Below are positions 51,175-59,708 of a stretch of DNA of 64,000 nt, in pieces. The position numbers and the translations under genes are program-made. The stretch spans positions 1 to 64,000 of the forward strand of contig JAJRYK010000045.1 in assembly GCA_024275825.1 (NCBI GenBank), in the 5' to 3' direction. The notes beneath the pieces were generated by a model. The model saw nothing but the letters and a program-made list of their open reading frames with translations, was not told where the DNA came from and did not search any database. Position 1 is the stretch's first letter. Each line of letters begins with the position of its first letter. This DNA comes from Alphaproteobacteria bacterium (GTDB lineage: Bacteria; Pseudomonadota; Alphaproteobacteria; Micavibrionales; Micavibrionaceae).

Positions 51175-52091
51175 CAAAGCTAAATATATTTTGAGTTACC
51201 TTACTTGGCCTGGTCTGTTTGCGGCCTGTATGGGCATTACGGCCTATGGTTTTGTGCATGATATGACGCTGTTGTTTTTTTAATGTAGCGTATATTTTTC
51301 TGATGGTTTCGCTGTTTTTTCTAGAGCGCTTTATGCCGCATGAGCGGCAGTGGGACGCGCCGGATGGGCAAACGCTCGCTAGTATTTTGCACACGCTTTC
51401 CAGCAAGGGCACGGTGCAGGGCATCTTGATTTTTGGCGGGGTGATTGGGCTTGCGGACTATCTTAAACCTCTCAGTGAAATGCAAAATGCGGGCCAGAAT
51501 GGCATTTGGCCTATGGATTGGCCGCTCTGGGCGCAGGTTTGTCTGGGCGTTGTGGCGGCAGAATTTGGGCTATATTGGGCGCACCGCGCGGCGTACCGGA
51601 TCGAGTTTTTCTGGCGCTTTCACACGATCCATCACAGCGTGACGAAGTTGTGCTTTGTGAATACCGGGCGGTTTCATTTTGTGGATAGCCTGGTGAGCAT
51701 TATTTTGGGCTTGAGCATTCTCATCGCGCTGGGCGCGCCGATGGAAACTGTGCAATGGCTGAGCGCGATTACGGCGTTCATTGGCATGCTTACCCATTGC
51801 AATGTCGAAATGCGCTTTGGCGTGCTCTCCTGGATATTTAACACGCCGGAGCTGCATCGCTGGCACCATAGTCAGGATCTGCGCGAGGGCGATAAAAATT
51901 ACAGCGAGAATGTGATGTTTTGGGATATTTTGTTCCGCACCTATTTCAACGAAGACCGCCGCCCGCCCGCCGACATAGGCATTAAAGAATATATCCCGCC
52001 CAAGTTCCGTCACCAAATTATCTGGCCATTCATCAGCAATGTGCAGCGCGGCAAGATCGCACCGGGCTATGAGCCTGTACCGTTTGAGTAG
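51164..52091 (+). pseudogene. Sterol desaturase / fatty-acid hydroxylase family gene, frameshifted at a T7 run
   Basis: Di-iron membrane hydroxylase family: LYWAHRAAYR, FHTIHHSVTKL, PELHRWHHSQD supply the His boxes. The first 39 residues (YILSYLTWPGLFAACMGITA...) are in one frame, which ends at TAA 51281-51283 immediately after seven T (51275-51281). The rest continues in another frame (NVAYIFLMVSLFFLERFMPH). Removing one T restores a single reading frame of about 308 residues with the family's normal N-terminus. It may be inactive, a phase-variable gene, rescued by transcriptional slippage, or a sequencing error. Confidence 0.8.
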
Positions 52092-52134
52092 AAACCTCAT
52101 TGCGCTTCGTGCATAATTCATGCATTTTGCAATC

Positions 52135-53208
52135 ATGACACATACTATTGCAGGCAAAATAGCGTTTATCACTGGCATTACCGGGCAGGATGGCAGGTAT
52201 TTGGCAGAACTATTGCTCAGCAAGGGATACGTTGTGCATGGCCTCGTGCGCTGGGACGCGGCGCCGGTTGATCCACGGCTAGTGGAGATGGGTGTTGTTT
52301 TGCATGATGGCGACATGATTGATGCGCTGAATATCACCGGGATTATCAAGGCTGTGCAGCCGGATGAGATTTATAATCTGGCGGCGCTATCGCACGTGCG
52401 GGTCAGCTTTGACACGCCGGGCTCGACCTTTGATATCAATGCCAAAGGCACGCTGAATATTTTGGACGCAGTGCGGGTGCTCGCTATGGAGGAGCGCGTG
52501 CGGATTTATCAGGCCTCGTCTTCCGAGATGTTTGGCTCCAGCGCCGCGCCGCAAAATGAGGACACGCCGTTTCACCCCTGTAGCCCCTATGGCGTATCAA
52601 AGCTCGCAGGGTACTGGCTCGGGCGTATTTACCGCGATTCCTACAACATGTTTATTGCCAACGGGATCTTGTTTAACCATGAAAGCCCCACGCGGGGCGC
52701 TGATTTCGTCACCCGCAAGATCACGCGCGCCGTGGCGGCGATTGAGGCGGGCCAGCAAGAGCGCATGACTCTCGGTAATCTAGATTCCATCCGTGACTGG
52801 GGCCATGCGCGCGATTATGTGCGCGGTATGTGGATGATGCTCCAGCAGGATACACCAGATGATTACGTGCTGGCGACCGGGAAGGCGCATAGCGTTCTAG
52901 AATTTGTCACGTTGGCCTTCGAGGCGATTGGCGTGGAGCTTGAATGGCGCGGCGAGGGCGTGGACGAGATTGCGGTGAACGCGAAAACTGGCAAAACGGT
53001 GATCACGATAGATCCACAACTATTTCGGCCGAAGGAGGTGCATTACCTGCTCGGCGATGCATCAAAGGCGCGGACGAAAATGGGGTGGCAGCCAGAGATC
53101 AGGTTTGAGCAATTGATTGAAGAAATGATCAAGGCCGACCGGCGTGAAATTTTAAGTGTGCTGGAAGAGACGAACGATGATGGGGATCTATGGCGCAAGG
53201 CTGGATAA
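52135..53208 (+). CDS. gmd: GDP-mannose 4,6-dehydratase
   Basis: 357 residues from the ATG at 52135. Converts GDP-mannose to GDP-4-keto-6-deoxymannose. FITGITGQDGRYLAELLLSK at the N-terminus, NLAALSHVRVSFDTP, ASSSEMFG, catalytic SPYGVSKLAGYW, GILFNHESPTRG and GNLDSIRDWGHARDYV, all closely matching Gmd. Acts before the GDP-fucose synthase encoded next. Confidence 0.94.
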   Translation: MTHTIAGKIAFITGITGQDGRYLAELLLSKGYVVHGLVRWDAAPVDPRLVEMGVVLHDGDMIDALNITGIIKAVQPDEIYNLAALSHVRVSFDTPGSTFDINAKGTLNILDAVRVLAMEERVRIYQASSSEMFGSSAAPQNEDTPFHPCSPYGVSKLAGYWLGRIYRDSYNMFIANGILFNHESPTRGADFVTRKITRAVAAIEAGQQERMTLGNLDSIRDWGHARDYVRGMWMMLQQDTPDDYVLATGKAHSVLEFVTLAFEAIGVELEWRGEGVDEIAVNAKTGKTVITIDPQLFRPKEVHYLLGDASKARTKMGWQPEIRFEQLIEEMIKADRREILSVLEETNDDGDLWRKAG

Positions 53209-53236
53209 TTTAGTGAGATATATGAAAGGGTGTTTT

Positions 53237-53321
53237 CACCACGAAGAAAGAGAAGTTTATAAAAGATCACAAAGTTTTTTCACTATTCGTGTTCTTCTTT
53301 AATCTTTTTTACTTCGTGGTG
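53237..53321. repeat. Intergenic inverted repeat with CACCACGAAG arms
   Basis: CACCACGAAG (53237-53246) and CTTCGTGGTG (53312-53321) are exact reverse complements, with further A/G-rich and C/T-rich complementary segments between. The composition matches CACGAAG-type dispersed repeats. Confidence 0.6.
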
Positions 53322-53341
53322 TTTTTTACAGGGTTTTATAA

Positions 53342-54316
53342 ATGACCAATGATTTCAACCATTCTTACGATTTGACCGGTAAACGCATCTGGGTTGCGGG
53401 CCATAATGGTATGGTTGGTGCGGCGGTATGCCGGATGCTAAAGGATGAGGGCTGCGAGATTTTGACAGCCGCCCGCGATGCGCTGGATCTGCGGGATCAG
53501 GTGGCGGTGCATGCGTGGATGGCGGCGCAAAAGCCTGATGTCGTCGTGCTTGCTGCGGCCAAGGTCGGCGGGATTTTGGCGAATAGTAGCTATCCAGCAG
53601 ATTTTCTCTACGATAATTTGATGATTGAAGCGAATGTCATTCATGGCGCGCATTTGGCGGGTGTGGAGAAATTGTTGTTCCTCGGCTCATCATGCATTTA
53701 CCCGAAAGAGGCACAAAACCCGATTAGTGAAGAGGCGCTGCTTACCGGGGCGCTGGAGCCGACGAATGAGGCTTACGCGATTGCAAAAATCGCAGGGATC
53801 AAGCTTTGTCAGGCATACCGCGCGCAACATGACTGTGATTTTATCAGCGCGATGCCGTGTAATCTCTATGGTCCCGGTGATATGTTTGACGAAGAAAAAT
53901 CACATGTCATTCCGGCGCTGATGATGAAGGCGCACGAGGCGAAAGTGAGCGGCGCGGAATTTCTGGAAGTCTGGGGCAGTGGTAAACCGCGGCGAGAATT
54001 TCTCTATGTTGATGATCTTGCGCGTGGGTTGGTGATGCTCCTTAAAACATATTCCGCCGATAAGCCGATCAATATTGGCGCGGGCGAGGACTCCTCAATT
54101 CGTGAACTGGCAGAAATGATCTGTGATGTGGTTGGTTTTACGGGCACGTTAAAATTCGACGATTCAAAACCAGACGGAACGTATCGAAAATTGATGAATT
54201 CTTCGCGACTTTTTGGTGCTGGCTGGTCGCCTGATGTTGGTTTAAAAGGCGGGTTAGAGCGCACATATCAGTGGTTTGTACAAAATGAGCAGCATCGCAA
54301 TGAAGCCGCAGCCTGA
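53342..54316 (+). CDS. fcl: GDP-L-fucose synthase
   Basis: 324 residues. Epimerase-reductase completing GDP-L-fucose from the Gmd product. VAGHNGMVGAAVCRML near residue 18, AAAKVGGILANSSYPADF, FLGSSCIYPKEAQNPISEE, catalytic YAIAKIAG, PCNLYGPGDMFD and HVIPALMMKAHEAK are diagnostic. It overlaps the following guanylyltransferase by 17 bases. Confidence 0.95.
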   Translation: MTNDFNHSYDLTGKRIWVAGHNGMVGAAVCRMLKDEGCEILTAARDALDLRDQVAVHAWMAAQKPDVVVLAAAKVGGILANSSYPADFLYDNLMIEANVIHGAHLAGVEKLLFLGSSCIYPKEAQNPISEEALLTGALEPTNEAYAIAKIAGIKLCQAYRAQHDCDFISAMPCNLYGPGDMFDEEKSHVIPALMMKAHEAKVSGAEFLEVWGSGKPRREFLYVDDLARGLVMLLKTYSADKPINIGAGEDSSIRELAEMICDVVGFTGTLKFDDSKPDGTYRKLMNSSRLFGAGWSPDVGLKGGLERTYQWFVQNEQHRNEAAA

Positions 54317-55181
54317 CATCACGCCCGTGATTTTGGCCGGTGGGCGCGGGACGAGATTGCGCCCCTTAACGTCTGAGGCTAGGCCGAAGCCTTTTCTGAA
54401 ATTATTCTCGAGATATTCGCTGTTGCAGGAAACAGTTCTGCGGTTTCATGACAAAAAATCATTCTCGCCGCCGGTGTTAATTTTACATGATTCAAATCTG
54501 GAGAGGGCGAAGATTTCTTTGACTGAAATTGCTGTGGAAACTGCGGCGATGATCTGCGAGCCTGAAAACCGTAGCACCGCTGCAGCGATTGCGCTGGCCG
54601 CTTTTGCGCTTGAGGGTAGGGAGACGGTGATGGTCGTTATGCCGAGCGATCATTATATTGAGGATGCGGGCGCGCTGCGGTGTGCGGTTATCCAGGCGGC
54701 GCAGATGGGCGCGCTGACGAGTATTGGTGTGACGCCCGCGGGGCCGGGCGATCGCTATGGCTATATCGAGGCGGTAGACGGCGCGATCAAACGCTTCATT
54801 GAAAAACCGTCGGTAGAGATTGCTAAAACTCTGATTGCACAAGGTAATTGCTATTGGAACACCGGGATTTTTGTGTGCTCACCTGCTGTGTTTCTTAAGG
54901 CGCTGAAAACACATGCGCCAGAGATTTATGATGGTGCGAAATGGGCCTATGAGAGTGGTACGCGCGATGGTGGGGTGATAGCGCTGCAGCGGGAAGTCTA
55001 TCAGAAAATTCCTGCGCTTGCCGTTGATTATGCGGTGATGGAGCGCATGAGCGGCGCGCGGCTGGTGGAGCTGAAAACCACGTGGAGTGATGTGGGTACG
55101 TGGCCATCCTTGCTTAGACTATGGGGAAAGCTCTTTATTAAAGTGTCTTGTCGCTTGAAATGCGGTGCTTCTGGCGCATAA
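54300..55181 (+). CDS. Mannose-1-phosphate guanylyltransferase-like nucleotidyltransferase
   Basis: 293 residues from the ATG at 54300. Makes GDP-mannose from mannose-1-phosphate and GTP, the precursor for the two genes upstream. GGRGTRLRPLTSEARPKPFL, ENRSTAAAIALAA, MPSDHYI, YGYIEA, FIEKP, WNTGIF and TWSDVGTWPSLL follow the ManC/AlgA N-terminal domain. The C-terminal isomerase domain of bifunctional enzymes is absent, and the last 20 residues do not match, so the end may be altered by a local frame change. Confidence 0.85.
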   Translation: MKPQPDITPVILAGGRGTRLRPLTSEARPKPFLKLFSRYSLLQETVLRFHDKKSFSPPVLILHDSNLERAKISLTEIAVETAAMICEPENRSTAAAIALAAFALEGRETVMVVMPSDHYIEDAGALRCAVIQAAQMGALTSIGVTPAGPGDRYGYIEAVDGAIKRFIEKPSVEIAKTLIAQGNCYWNTGIFVCSPAVFLKALKTHAPEIYDGAKWAYESGTRDGGVIALQREVYQKIPALAVDYAVMERMSGARLVELKTTWSDVGTWPSLLRLWGKLFIKVSCRLKCGASGA

Positions 55182-55217
55182 TGATTTGCAGCTATTTTCA
55201 TGCTTTAAGGAGTTTTT

Positions 55218-56114
55218 ATGACCGAGCAATCAACGCGCCATATTATGATGATCGAACCGGCGGTGTTTTATGCCAACCCGCAAACCATGACCACGAATAT
55301 GTATCAGGTGGGAGAAGAGGCGCGCAGCAAGGATGAAATTTACAAAGACGCGCTGGCGGAATTTCGGGCCTATCGGGATTTGTTGGTGGAAAACGGGGTG
55401 ATTGTGACGACGGCGTTCGGCCACGATGATTGCCCGGATATGATTTTTCCCAACTGGTCATCGACGCATGAGGGTGGGCGGTTGGTGATTTATCCGATGC
55501 TGAATGAAAACCGCCGGGCGGAGCGTGTGGCGGAGATTATTGATTTTCTCAAGAAAATGTACCCGGATGTGATTGACCTGACGGCGCATGAGAAAGACGG
55601 GCTGTTTCTTGAGGCGCGCGGTAGCATTGTGTCTGATCGGGTGAACAAGATTGGCTATGTGGCGCTTTCAGCCCGCACTAACCGCGAGCTGGCCGAGAAG
55701 TGGGGTGAGCTGATGGGCTATGAGATGGTGATTTTTGACACCAAAAGCCATACGGGTGATCCAGTTTATCACACGGATTTGATCATCCATATCGGCACAA
55801 CCTATGCGGGTGTTTGCGCCCCGGCGATTGTGGAGGCGGATCGGGAGCGGGTGATGGCGCGCTTGCGAGAGTCTCGCGATGTGGTGGAGTTTACGTTGGA
55901 CCAGCTCTCAACATTTTGCGGTAATGCGCTGGAGGTTTTAGGAGCCAATAACGACCGCATGCTGGCCATGTCTTCGGCGGCCTATAGCTCGCTGAGTGGG
56001 GAGCAGCGCAGCGCGATTGAGGTGCATTTCAAGAAAATACTGCATGCGCCCTTGCCGACATTAGAGAAATATGGCGGCGGATCGGCGCGCTGTATGTTGA
56101 TGGAGCTTTATTAG
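55218..56114 (+). CDS. Amidinotransferase-fold protein, CtlX-like
   Basis: 298 residues of the pentein (guanidino-group-modifying) fold. DMIFPNWSSTHEGGRLVIYPM, then LEARGSIVSDRVNKIGYVALSARTN, HTDLIIHIG with the catalytic His, and the C-terminal Cys in GGGSARCMLMEL. The whole fits the citrulline/arginine-processing CtlX group. AAGGAG before the ATG. Its link with the neighbouring sugar genes is unclear. Confidence 0.85.
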   Translation: MTEQSTRHIMMIEPAVFYANPQTMTTNMYQVGEEARSKDEIYKDALAEFRAYRDLLVENGVIVTTAFGHDDCPDMIFPNWSSTHEGGRLVIYPMLNENRRAERVAEIIDFLKKMYPDVIDLTAHEKDGLFLEARGSIVSDRVNKIGYVALSARTNRELAEKWGELMGYEMVIFDTKSHTGDPVYHTDLIIHIGTTYAGVCAPAIVEADRERVMARLRESRDVVEFTLDQLSTFCGNALEVLGANNDRMLAMSSAAYSSLSGEQRSAIEVHFKKILHAPLPTLEKYGGGSARCMLMELY

Positions 56115-56121
56115 GTTTTGA

Positions 56122-56290
56122 AACCGCAGATGAACGCGGATAGGCGCTGATACTTTCTTTGTCGTCATCTCGAACGAGCGTAGCGAGGAGAGATCTTACC
56201 ACGTTTATACAGGGTTAGATTCCTCACATTCGTTCGGAATGACGAGGTAGAGTGTTTATAATCCGCGCTTATCTGCGTGCATCTGCGGTT
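56122..56290. repeat. Nested palindromic intergenic repeat
   Basis: Outer arms of 30 bases (56122-56151 and 56261-56290) are complementary with four mismatches and begin AACCGCAGATG. Inside them sits a second inverted repeat, GTCATCTCGAACG (56164-56176) with CGTTCGGAATGAC (56231-56243). It looks like one dispersed repeat inserted into another. No gene. Confidence 0.75.
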
Positions 56291-56296
56291 CAAAAA

Positions 56297-58342
56297 TCAG
56301 GCCGCCTTCTCCACCAATCCCTCACGCCGCAGCAGTGCATCCGGGTCGGCGTTGCGGCCGCGGAAGTTGCGGTATAGGGTGGCGGGTGGCTGGCTTCCGC
56401 CTTTGCTCAGGATATTCTCGCGGTAGGATTTCGCGGTGGTTTGGTCGTAGAGCCCCTTCTCTAAGAACGCCTCAAACGTGTCAGCATCCAGAACTTCGGC
56501 CCATTTATAGCTGTAATATCCTGCGGAATAGCCTCCTGCGAAAATATGGCTGAAGCTGCTGGAAACCGGTCCGGCGGCGCGTTTGAATAAGCTGGTGTCT
56601 TTGGTGGCTTCATCTTCGAAATTGGCGATGTCGGTGATGTTTGACGGATCGGCGTTGTGCCAGGCCATATCGAGCGTGCCGAGCGTGGTTTGGCGCAGGC
56701 CTGCCCAGCCAACCATATAATTCATGGCAGAGCGGAGTTTTTCGATCAGCGCGGCCGGGATTTTCTCGCCTGTTTCATAATGTCCGGCAAACATATCGAG
56801 CGTTTCTTTTTCAAAGCACCAGTTTTCCTGCACCTGAGAGGGCAGCTCCACAAAATCCCACAGCACGGACGTGCCGCTATGCGAACGATAGGTGACATCC
56901 GAAAGTAGGCCGTGGATCGCATGGCCCATTTCGTGGAATAATGTCGTAACCTCGCCATGGGTGAGCAGGGCGGGCTTGTCACCCGTTGGTTTAGTGAAGT
57001 TGCAGACGATCGCAATAACGGGGCGTTCAACAGCGCCATTATACAGGCCTTGCCCGCGATAATCGGTCATCCATGCGCCCGGCTTTTTGCCGCTGCGCGG
57101 GTGGAAATCGGCATAGAGCGTGCCGACGAAGCTGTTGTCACTTTGGTTGAATAGCTCGAACGCTTGCACGTTTTCGTGCCAGACGGGATAGGCGCTTGAG
57201 GGTTTAAAGGTTAGCCCGAACAGCTTCTCGAAATGCGCAAAACACCCGCGTAAAACTTTTTCGAGCGGGAAATATGGTCGCAGATCTTCGGAAGAAAAGT
57301 TGAACAGTTTCTGTTTTTGCTTTTCGGCATAATAGCCTATATCCCATTGTTTAAGCTCATCAATATCATGTTCACCTTTGGCAAAGGCTTGAAGCTGCGC
57401 CAAGTCTTTTTCGGCTGCGGGTTTATAGCCTTCTTTCATCTTGGTCAGAAAATCCATGACGGTCTCTGGGCTTTCAGCCATGCGGCGTTCCAGCACGTAA
57501 TGGGCGTGCGTGTCATAGCCAAGCAGTTGTGCACGTTCGTGGCGGAGCTTGACGATGTTTAGGAGGTTCTCGCTGTTATCCCAGTCATCACCGTATGCGC
57601 GGTTGGAGAAGGCGCGCCAGATATGCTCGCGTAATTCACGGTTATCGGCATATTGCAGGAAGGGGCCGAAGCTGGGGTAATCCAGCGTGAACAGCCATTT
57701 TCCGTCATAGCCTTTTTCGATGGCGGCGTGCGCAGCGCTGTCGATTGCGGTGTCCGGCAGGCCGGCGAGGTCGGCTTTATCCTCGATTACAAGCTCGTAA
57801 GCTTCCGCCGATTTGCTGATATTATTCATGAAATTTGGAGCGAGGGTGGAGAGTGTTTCGCTGATCTCGCGCAGGCGGGTTTTCTTTGCCTCATCCAGCA
57901 AGGCGCCGCCGCGGACGAAATCCCTATAGGTGTCTTCGAGCAAGGTGGTTTGTTCGGTGTTCAGGCCGAGCGTGTCTTTTTGATCATGCACGGCCTTGAT
58001 GCGCGCAAACAGCTCTTCATCGAGAATGACATCGCTGGAAAAATTTGAGGACATTGGGCCGATTTTCTCGACGAGGTCTTGCAGATCATCACCGCCAACG
58101 GCGGATAGCGCGTTGTAATAGACCCCCGTGACCTGGCCGAGCAGCTCGGAGGCGGTTTCGAGCGCGACAATTGTGTTCTCAAAATCTGGCGCATCTGCGC
58201 TTGATTTAATTGCGTCAATATTTGCGCGCGCCTGCTCAATTCCGGCTTCCATAGCGGGCAAGTAATGCTCGGTTTTGATTGCATCGAACGCGGGGGCGTG
58301 ATTTGGTAGGCTTGAAATTTGTAACAGTGGATTGTTAGACAT
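56297..58342 (-). CDS. M3-family zinc oligopeptidase (Dcp/PrlC type)
   Basis: 681 residues, cytoplasmic metallopeptidase that degrades short peptides. Zinc motif HEMGHAIHG in VTTLFHEMGHAIHGLLSD with the third ligand in WDFVELPSQ; N-terminal helical part FDAIKTEHYLPAME typical of the family; RSGKKPGAWMTDYR near 420. Sits closer to peptidyl-dipeptidase Dcp than to oligopeptidase A by wording of these motifs, but the distinction is not firm. Convergent with ctlX across the nested repeat. Confidence 0.93.
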   Translation of the reverse strand: MSNNPLLQISSLPNHAPAFDAIKTEHYLPAMEAGIEQARANIDAIKSSADAPDFENTIVALETASELLGQVTGVYYNALSAVGGDDLQDLVEKIGPMSSNFSSDVILDEELFARIKAVHDQKDTLGLNTEQTTLLEDTYRDFVRGGALLDEAKKTRLREISETLSTLAPNFMNNISKSAEAYELVIEDKADLAGLPDTAIDSAAHAAIEKGYDGKWLFTLDYPSFGPFLQYADNRELREHIWRAFSNRAYGDDWDNSENLLNIVKLRHERAQLLGYDTHAHYVLERRMAESPETVMDFLTKMKEGYKPAAEKDLAQLQAFAKGEHDIDELKQWDIGYYAEKQKQKLFNFSSEDLRPYFPLEKVLRGCFAHFEKLFGLTFKPSSAYPVWHENVQAFELFNQSDNSFVGTLYADFHPRSGKKPGAWMTDYRGQGLYNGAVERPVIAIVCNFTKPTGDKPALLTHGEVTTLFHEMGHAIHGLLSDVTYRSHSGTSVLWDFVELPSQVQENWCFEKETLDMFAGHYETGEKIPAALIEKLRSAMNYMVGWAGLRQTTLGTLDMAWHNADPSNITDIANFEDEATKDTSLFKRAAGPVSSSFSHIFAGGYSAGYYSYKWAEVLDADTFEAFLEKGLYDQTTAKSYRENILSKGGSQPPATLYRNFRGRNADPDALLRREGLVEKAA

Positions 58343-58463
58343 TAGGGGACCCTTTCATATGTCTGATAAATATAGGGCACGCAATGTTTGGCGCAAGAGC
58401 TAAAGACATTTTATCAAATAATGAGCGCGATGGGCCGGCGGGGACGTTCGCGGGCGAGGGCTC

Positions 58464-59498
58464 ATGACCTGCGTGGCGATTATTGGCGGAGGTTTGGCGG
58501 GCACGGCTTTGGCCTATTGTCTAAAACGCGCGGGCGCTGCGCCGGTGATTTATGAGGCATCTGACGTGCTGGCCAGCGGCGCATCTGGCAATGAAATCGG
58601 CATGGTTAATCCTCGCATTTCAGCGCTGAGAATGCCGGAGAGTGATTATTTTACCGCTGCATTCGAGCTGGCGCTGCGCACATTTCAGACGCTTGGCGAT
58701 GTTGATTGGGATCAGTGCGGCGCGCTGCATCTGATGACCGATGAGCGCCGGAGGAAACAATATCCGCAGACGGTAAAAAACTGGGGCTGGGACCCGGATC
58801 GCATGCGGCTGGTGAGTGCGGTGGAGGCGAGCGAGATTGCGGGCATTGAATTACAATACGATGCGTTGTGGTTGCCTGATGCGGGGGCGGTGTCTCCGCG
58901 TAAGCTCTGCGCCGCTTATGCCGATGGGATTGACGTGCGCTTTGGGCGTAAAATTGAGGCGCTGGATGAGCTGGAGGAAGAGATCATCGTGCTGGCCAGC
59001 AGCGTGGCGACCGGCGCTTTTGAGCAGACGAAAGACTTGCCGATCAAGGCGGTGCGCGGACAGGTGACGCAGGTCAATGCGACGCATTTATCCAAACATA
59101 TGAAATGCAATATCCATTATGGCGGCTATGCGGCAAAGCCGCTGGCGGGCGTTCATGTGCTGGGCGCGACGTTTCAGCCATGGCTGGATCACAGCAAAAT
59201 TTTGCCGGAAGATAATCAGGTGAATATTGATCGGCTTTGTGAATTTATTCCGGCTTTGGCGGGCGAATATGAGGTGGTTGGTCATCGCGCCTCTGTGCGC
59301 GCGGCCTCGAAAGACCACTTCCCAATTGTCGGGCACATACCGGGTCATGATCATTTATATTTGTCCACGGCGCATGGCTCACATGGGATTATCAGTGCGC
59401 TAAAATCGGCGGAGCTGCTCACTGACATGATCCTGGGGCGCCCATATTGTTTACCATTGGATGTGATAAAGATCCTTTCGGCAGAGCGCTTTTTGTAG
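58464..59498 (+). CDS. FAD-dependent oxidoreductase, MnmC C-terminal-domain type
   Basis: 344 residues. Dinucleotide-binding VAIIGGGLAGTALAYCL at the N-terminus, the segment ASGASGNEIGMVNPRI near 45 and VGHRASVRAASKDHFPIVGHIP near the end match the FAD domain of MnmC, which converts cmnm5U to nm5U in tRNA. The methyltransferase half of the bifunctional enzyme is not attached or adjacent. Function therefore likely tRNA wobble-uridine modification, on the same pathway position as MnmA. Confidence 0.82.
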   Translation: MTCVAIIGGGLAGTALAYCLKRAGAAPVIYEASDVLASGASGNEIGMVNPRISALRMPESDYFTAAFELALRTFQTLGDVDWDQCGALHLMTDERRRKQYPQTVKNWGWDPDRMRLVSAVEASEIAGIELQYDALWLPDAGAVSPRKLCAAYADGIDVRFGRKIEALDELEEEIIVLASSVATGAFEQTKDLPIKAVRGQVTQVNATHLSKHMKCNIHYGGYAAKPLAGVHVLGATFQPWLDHSKILPEDNQVNIDRLCEFIPALAGEYEVVGHRASVRAASKDHFPIVGHIPGHDHLYLSTAHGSHGIISALKSAELLTDMILGRPYCLPLDVIKILSAERFL

Positions 59499-59510
59499 TT
59501 CTCTCTCTCC

Positions 59511-59638
59511 GTCTTCCCGGAGGCAAGCCTGAAGGGCTTGCTTAGATATCCGGGATCCACAAGGCGAGCTGCAAAGCAGCTCACATTCCTAGATCCCCGC
59601 TGTTTAAGTTCTGCTTTGCAGAGCCGCGGGGATGACGG
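59511..59638 (+). repeat. Mosaic three-hairpin intergenic repeat, copy 2
   Basis: Same order as the copy at 20716-20843: hairpin GCAAGCC-TGAA-GGGCTTGC, then GAGCTGC-AAA-GCAGCTC (59566-59582), CCCGCTGTTT, TCTGC-TTT-GCAGA (59610-59622) and GGGGATGACGG. Stem bases differ from copy 1 in pairs. Confidence 0.75.
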
Positions 59639-59708
59639 TGGGGAAAGAGCTGCGGGGATGATAAGGAAGGGAGTTTATTTGAATGGCGCGCTGTGATAAA
59701 AATGGCCT

